8,130 bases of DNA from an uncultured Acetatifactor sp. GTDB taxonomy: Bacteria > Bacillota > Clostridia > Lachnospirales > Lachnospiraceae. Position numbers and translations under genes: made by a program. The DNA lies in NCBI GenBank assembly GCA_947626405.1, contig CANQSE010000081.1, positions 1-8,130 on the forward strand, read 5' to 3'. Positions 6,952 to 8,130 of the stretch are shown piece after piece (positions within the stretch are counted from its first letter, which is position 1; every line of letters begins with the position of its first letter). The notes beneath the pieces were generated by a model. It saw only the letters and a program-made list of their open reading frames with translations, was not told where the DNA came from and made no database searches.

Positions 6952-7632
6952 ATGATGAAAATTACAGTTCCGGAAATGTTTGATTTGAAAGAAACCATTG
7001 CGGCCGGACTCTTTGAGGGAAAAACTTATCCCTGGGAGGTACTGCCGCTCATACATGATTTTATTCTTGCCCTTGGGGAGACGCTTCCTGAGGATCTTTA
7101 TGAGGAGCGGGAGGGCGGAATCTGGATTGCAAAGAGCGCCGAGATAGCGCCTACGGCATGTCTCAACGGTCCGCTTATCGTGGACGAGGATGCGCAGATA
7201 CGCCACTGTGCGTTTGTGAGAGGAAGCGCCATAGTGGGAAAGGGAGCGGTTGTCGGAAATTCCACGGAGCTTAAGAATGTAGTGCTTTTTAACAAGGTGC
7301 AGGTGCCCCATTACAATTATGTCGGAGACAGTGTGCTCGGATACAGGGCGCATATGGGAGCGGGCTCGATTACATCGAACGTAAAAAGCGACAAGACCCT
7401 TGTGTCAGTTAAAGGTGACGGATGTGTCATCGAGACGGGACTTAAGAAAATGGGCGCCATGCTGGGCGATAATGTTGAGGTTGGATGCAACAGCGTGCTG
7501 AATCCGGGGACCATAGTCGGGAGAAACAGCAGGATTTATCCTGTTTCCTGTGTGCGCGGTGTAATTCCGGCAGGACATATTTACAAGGACGAGGGGCATA
7601 TAGTAGAAGCGGTTGTGAACAAAACGCATTGA
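6952..7632 (+). CDS. Left-handed beta-helix (hexapeptide repeat) protein, GlmU C-terminal-like acyltransferase
   Basis: The 226-residue protein has an alpha-helical-looking N-terminal part (about 1-55), then hexapeptide-type repeats from about 60 to 205 such as SAIVGKGAVVG and GAMLGDNVEVG, which fold as a left-handed beta-helix. The segment VPHYNYVGDSVLG (118-130) followed by MGAGSITSN (135-143) matches the acetyltransferase half of GlmU, where the equivalent histidine is catalytic; here it is His120. There is no nucleotidyltransferase domain, so it is not a complete GlmU despite a likely automatic annotation as a UDP-GlcNAc pyrophosphorylase. The probable activity is acetyl-CoA-dependent transfer to an amino sugar phosphate, but the substrate is unknown. 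The frame is open back to 6829 inside topB; I chose 6952 because AAAGGGA (6938-6944) lies 7 nt upstream. ATG at 6955 is an equally possible start one codon on. The gap from topB is 28 nt with no terminator, so they may be co-transcribed. Confidence 0.8.
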   Translation: MMKITVPEMFDLKETIAAGLFEGKTYPWEVLPLIHDFILALGETLPEDLYEEREGGIWIAKSAEIAPTACLNGPLIVDEDAQIRHCAFVRGSAIVGKGAVVGNSTELKNVVLFNKVQVPHYNYVGDSVLGYRAHMGAGSITSNVKSDKTLVSVKGDGCVIETGLKKMGAMLGDNVEVGCNSVLNPGTIVGRNSRIYPVSCVRGVIPAGHIYKDEGHIVEAVVNKTH

Positions 7633-7657
7633 CGAATCCTGTAAAATAGAGTATATT
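7629..7657 (+). promoter_or_regulatory. Strong sigma-A-type promoter for the NifU-like gene
   Basis: TTGACG (7629-7634, 5 of 6 consensus bases) and TATATT (7652-7657, 5 of 6) are separated by exactly 17 nt. The -35 box overlaps the TGA stop codon (7630-7632) of the preceding gene. Transcription would start near 7664, leaving a leader of about 30 nt with a strong AAAGGAG ribosome site at 7681-7687. This is the best promoter in the window and makes the last gene the head of its own transcript. Confidence 0.7.
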
Positions 7658-7694
7658 TGTAACAGTTCATATACATATCGAAAGGAGATTTCAC

Positions 7695-8130
7695 ATGATT
7701 TATTCAAAGGAAGTTGAAGAAATGTGCCCTGTGGCTCAGGGCGTACATCATGGCTGCGCACCCATCCCTGAAGAAGCGAATTGGGTCCAGGTGAAGAAAG
7801 TAGATTTGGTGTGCGACGCTATCAACACCGCTATGAGAGAACTGTTCCTTCAGATCGTCTACGGACGTTCCCAGAGCGCCTTTTCCGAGGACGGACTCCC
7901 TGTGGGCGCCGGACTTGAAGACCTTGGCAAGGGGCTCAGGAGCCAGGTCGGAACAATGTACGGTACTCTGGCAAAGGGACCCCGCTATCTGGAGATGGCG
8001 GAGGGCTATGTGACCGGCATCGCGCTGGACGAGGACGACATGATCATCGGCTACCAGTTCGTGTCTCTTGGAAAGATGACCGATTTTATCAAAAAGGGCG
8101 ACGATCCCAACACCGCATGGGAAAAGGCTA
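7695..8130 (+). CDS. NifU-like Fe-S cluster scaffold-like protein, with apparent internal deletion (3' end outside window)
   Basis: The frame runs open for 145 codons to the window edge. The N-terminus MIYSKEVEEMCPVAQG and the later segments DLVCDAINTAMREL (37-50), GLPVGAGLEDLGKGLRSQVG (67-86) and TMYGTLAKG (87-95) match, as I remember it, a Clostridia family annotated as iron-sulfur assembly scaffold protein of about 230 residues, often next to a GGGtGRT-family gene. In that family a segment of about 60 residues, with cysteines in GWCAPQQGAC-like and GCSGMT-like motifs, lies between the two parts. Here residue V36 runs straight into D37-L38 at 7800-7806 with the frame kept, so those sites are absent. 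Cys11, Cys21 and Cys40 remain. If the deletion is real, cluster scaffolding is probably lost or changed; an assembly error is the alternative. The start has an ideal AAAGGAG at 7681-7687, 7 nt upstream. Confidence 0.75.
   Translation, partial: MIYSKEVEEMCPVAQGVHHGCAPIPEEANWVQVKKVDLVCDAINTAMRELFLQIVYGRSQSAFSEDGLPVGAGLEDLGKGLRSQVGTMYGTLAKGPRYLEMAEGYVTGIALDEDDMIIGYQFVSLGKMTDFIKKGDDPNTAWEKA

Noticed and set aside
1..8130. CRISPR array, tRNA, rRNA, insertion sequence or a new multi-gene defence system
   Set aside because: No regularly spaced repeats, cloverleaf-like sequences, transposase genes or terminal repeats were seen, and nearly all of the sequence is taken up by the genes described.

Overview
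The window looks like chromosomal DNA of a Gram-positive anaerobe of the Clostridia, most likely a member of the Lachnospiraceae. This rests on strong AGGAG-type ribosome binding sites, roughly balanced base composition, protein sequences that read like Lachnospiraceae homologues, and the last gene, an Fe-S scaffold-like protein whose N-terminus (MIYSKEVEEMCPVAQG) I associate with that family. No database search was possible, so the taxonomic call is inference.

Layout. Positions 1-407 (minus strand) hold the N-terminal part of an ABC transporter ATPase of the nitrate/sulfonate/taurine type, cut by the window edge just before its signature motif. A divergent intergenic region (408-532) carries a perfect 7-bp-arm palindrome and a likely extended -10 promoter for the rightward genes. 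Then, all on the plus strand with short gaps (19-62 nt): argH (argininosuccinate lyase, 533-1924), asd (aspartate-semialdehyde dehydrogenase of the archaeal/fungal-like type, 1958-3046), a PAS-GGDEF-EAL cyclic-di-GMP protein (3066-4793), topB (type IA topoisomerase, 4848-6923), a stand-alone left-handed beta-helix acyltransferase-like protein related to the C-terminal half of GlmU (6952-7632), and the start of a NifU-like Fe-S scaffold-like protein (7695 to the window end).

How they fit. argH, asd and the EAL gene are close enough to be co-transcribed. argH finishes arginine synthesis and asd supplies the aspartate-family branch (lysine/diaminopimelate, threonine, methionine), so both draw on aspartate. 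The EAL protein keeps its phosphodiesterase residues but has a ruined cyclase motif, so it should degrade or sense c-di-GMP. A stem-loop at its stop codon may partly separate it from topB. The last gene has its own good sigma-A-type promoter, whose -35 box overlaps the preceding stop codon.

The most notable observation is in that last gene. Compared with the family as I remember it, the reading frame jumps from the N-terminal segment straight to the DLVCDAINTA segment. About 60 residues are missing in frame, including two of the conserved cysteine sites expected for Fe-S cluster binding. I found no RNA genes, CRISPR arrays, insertion sequences or phage genes, and no clear evidence of a wholly new multi-gene system.
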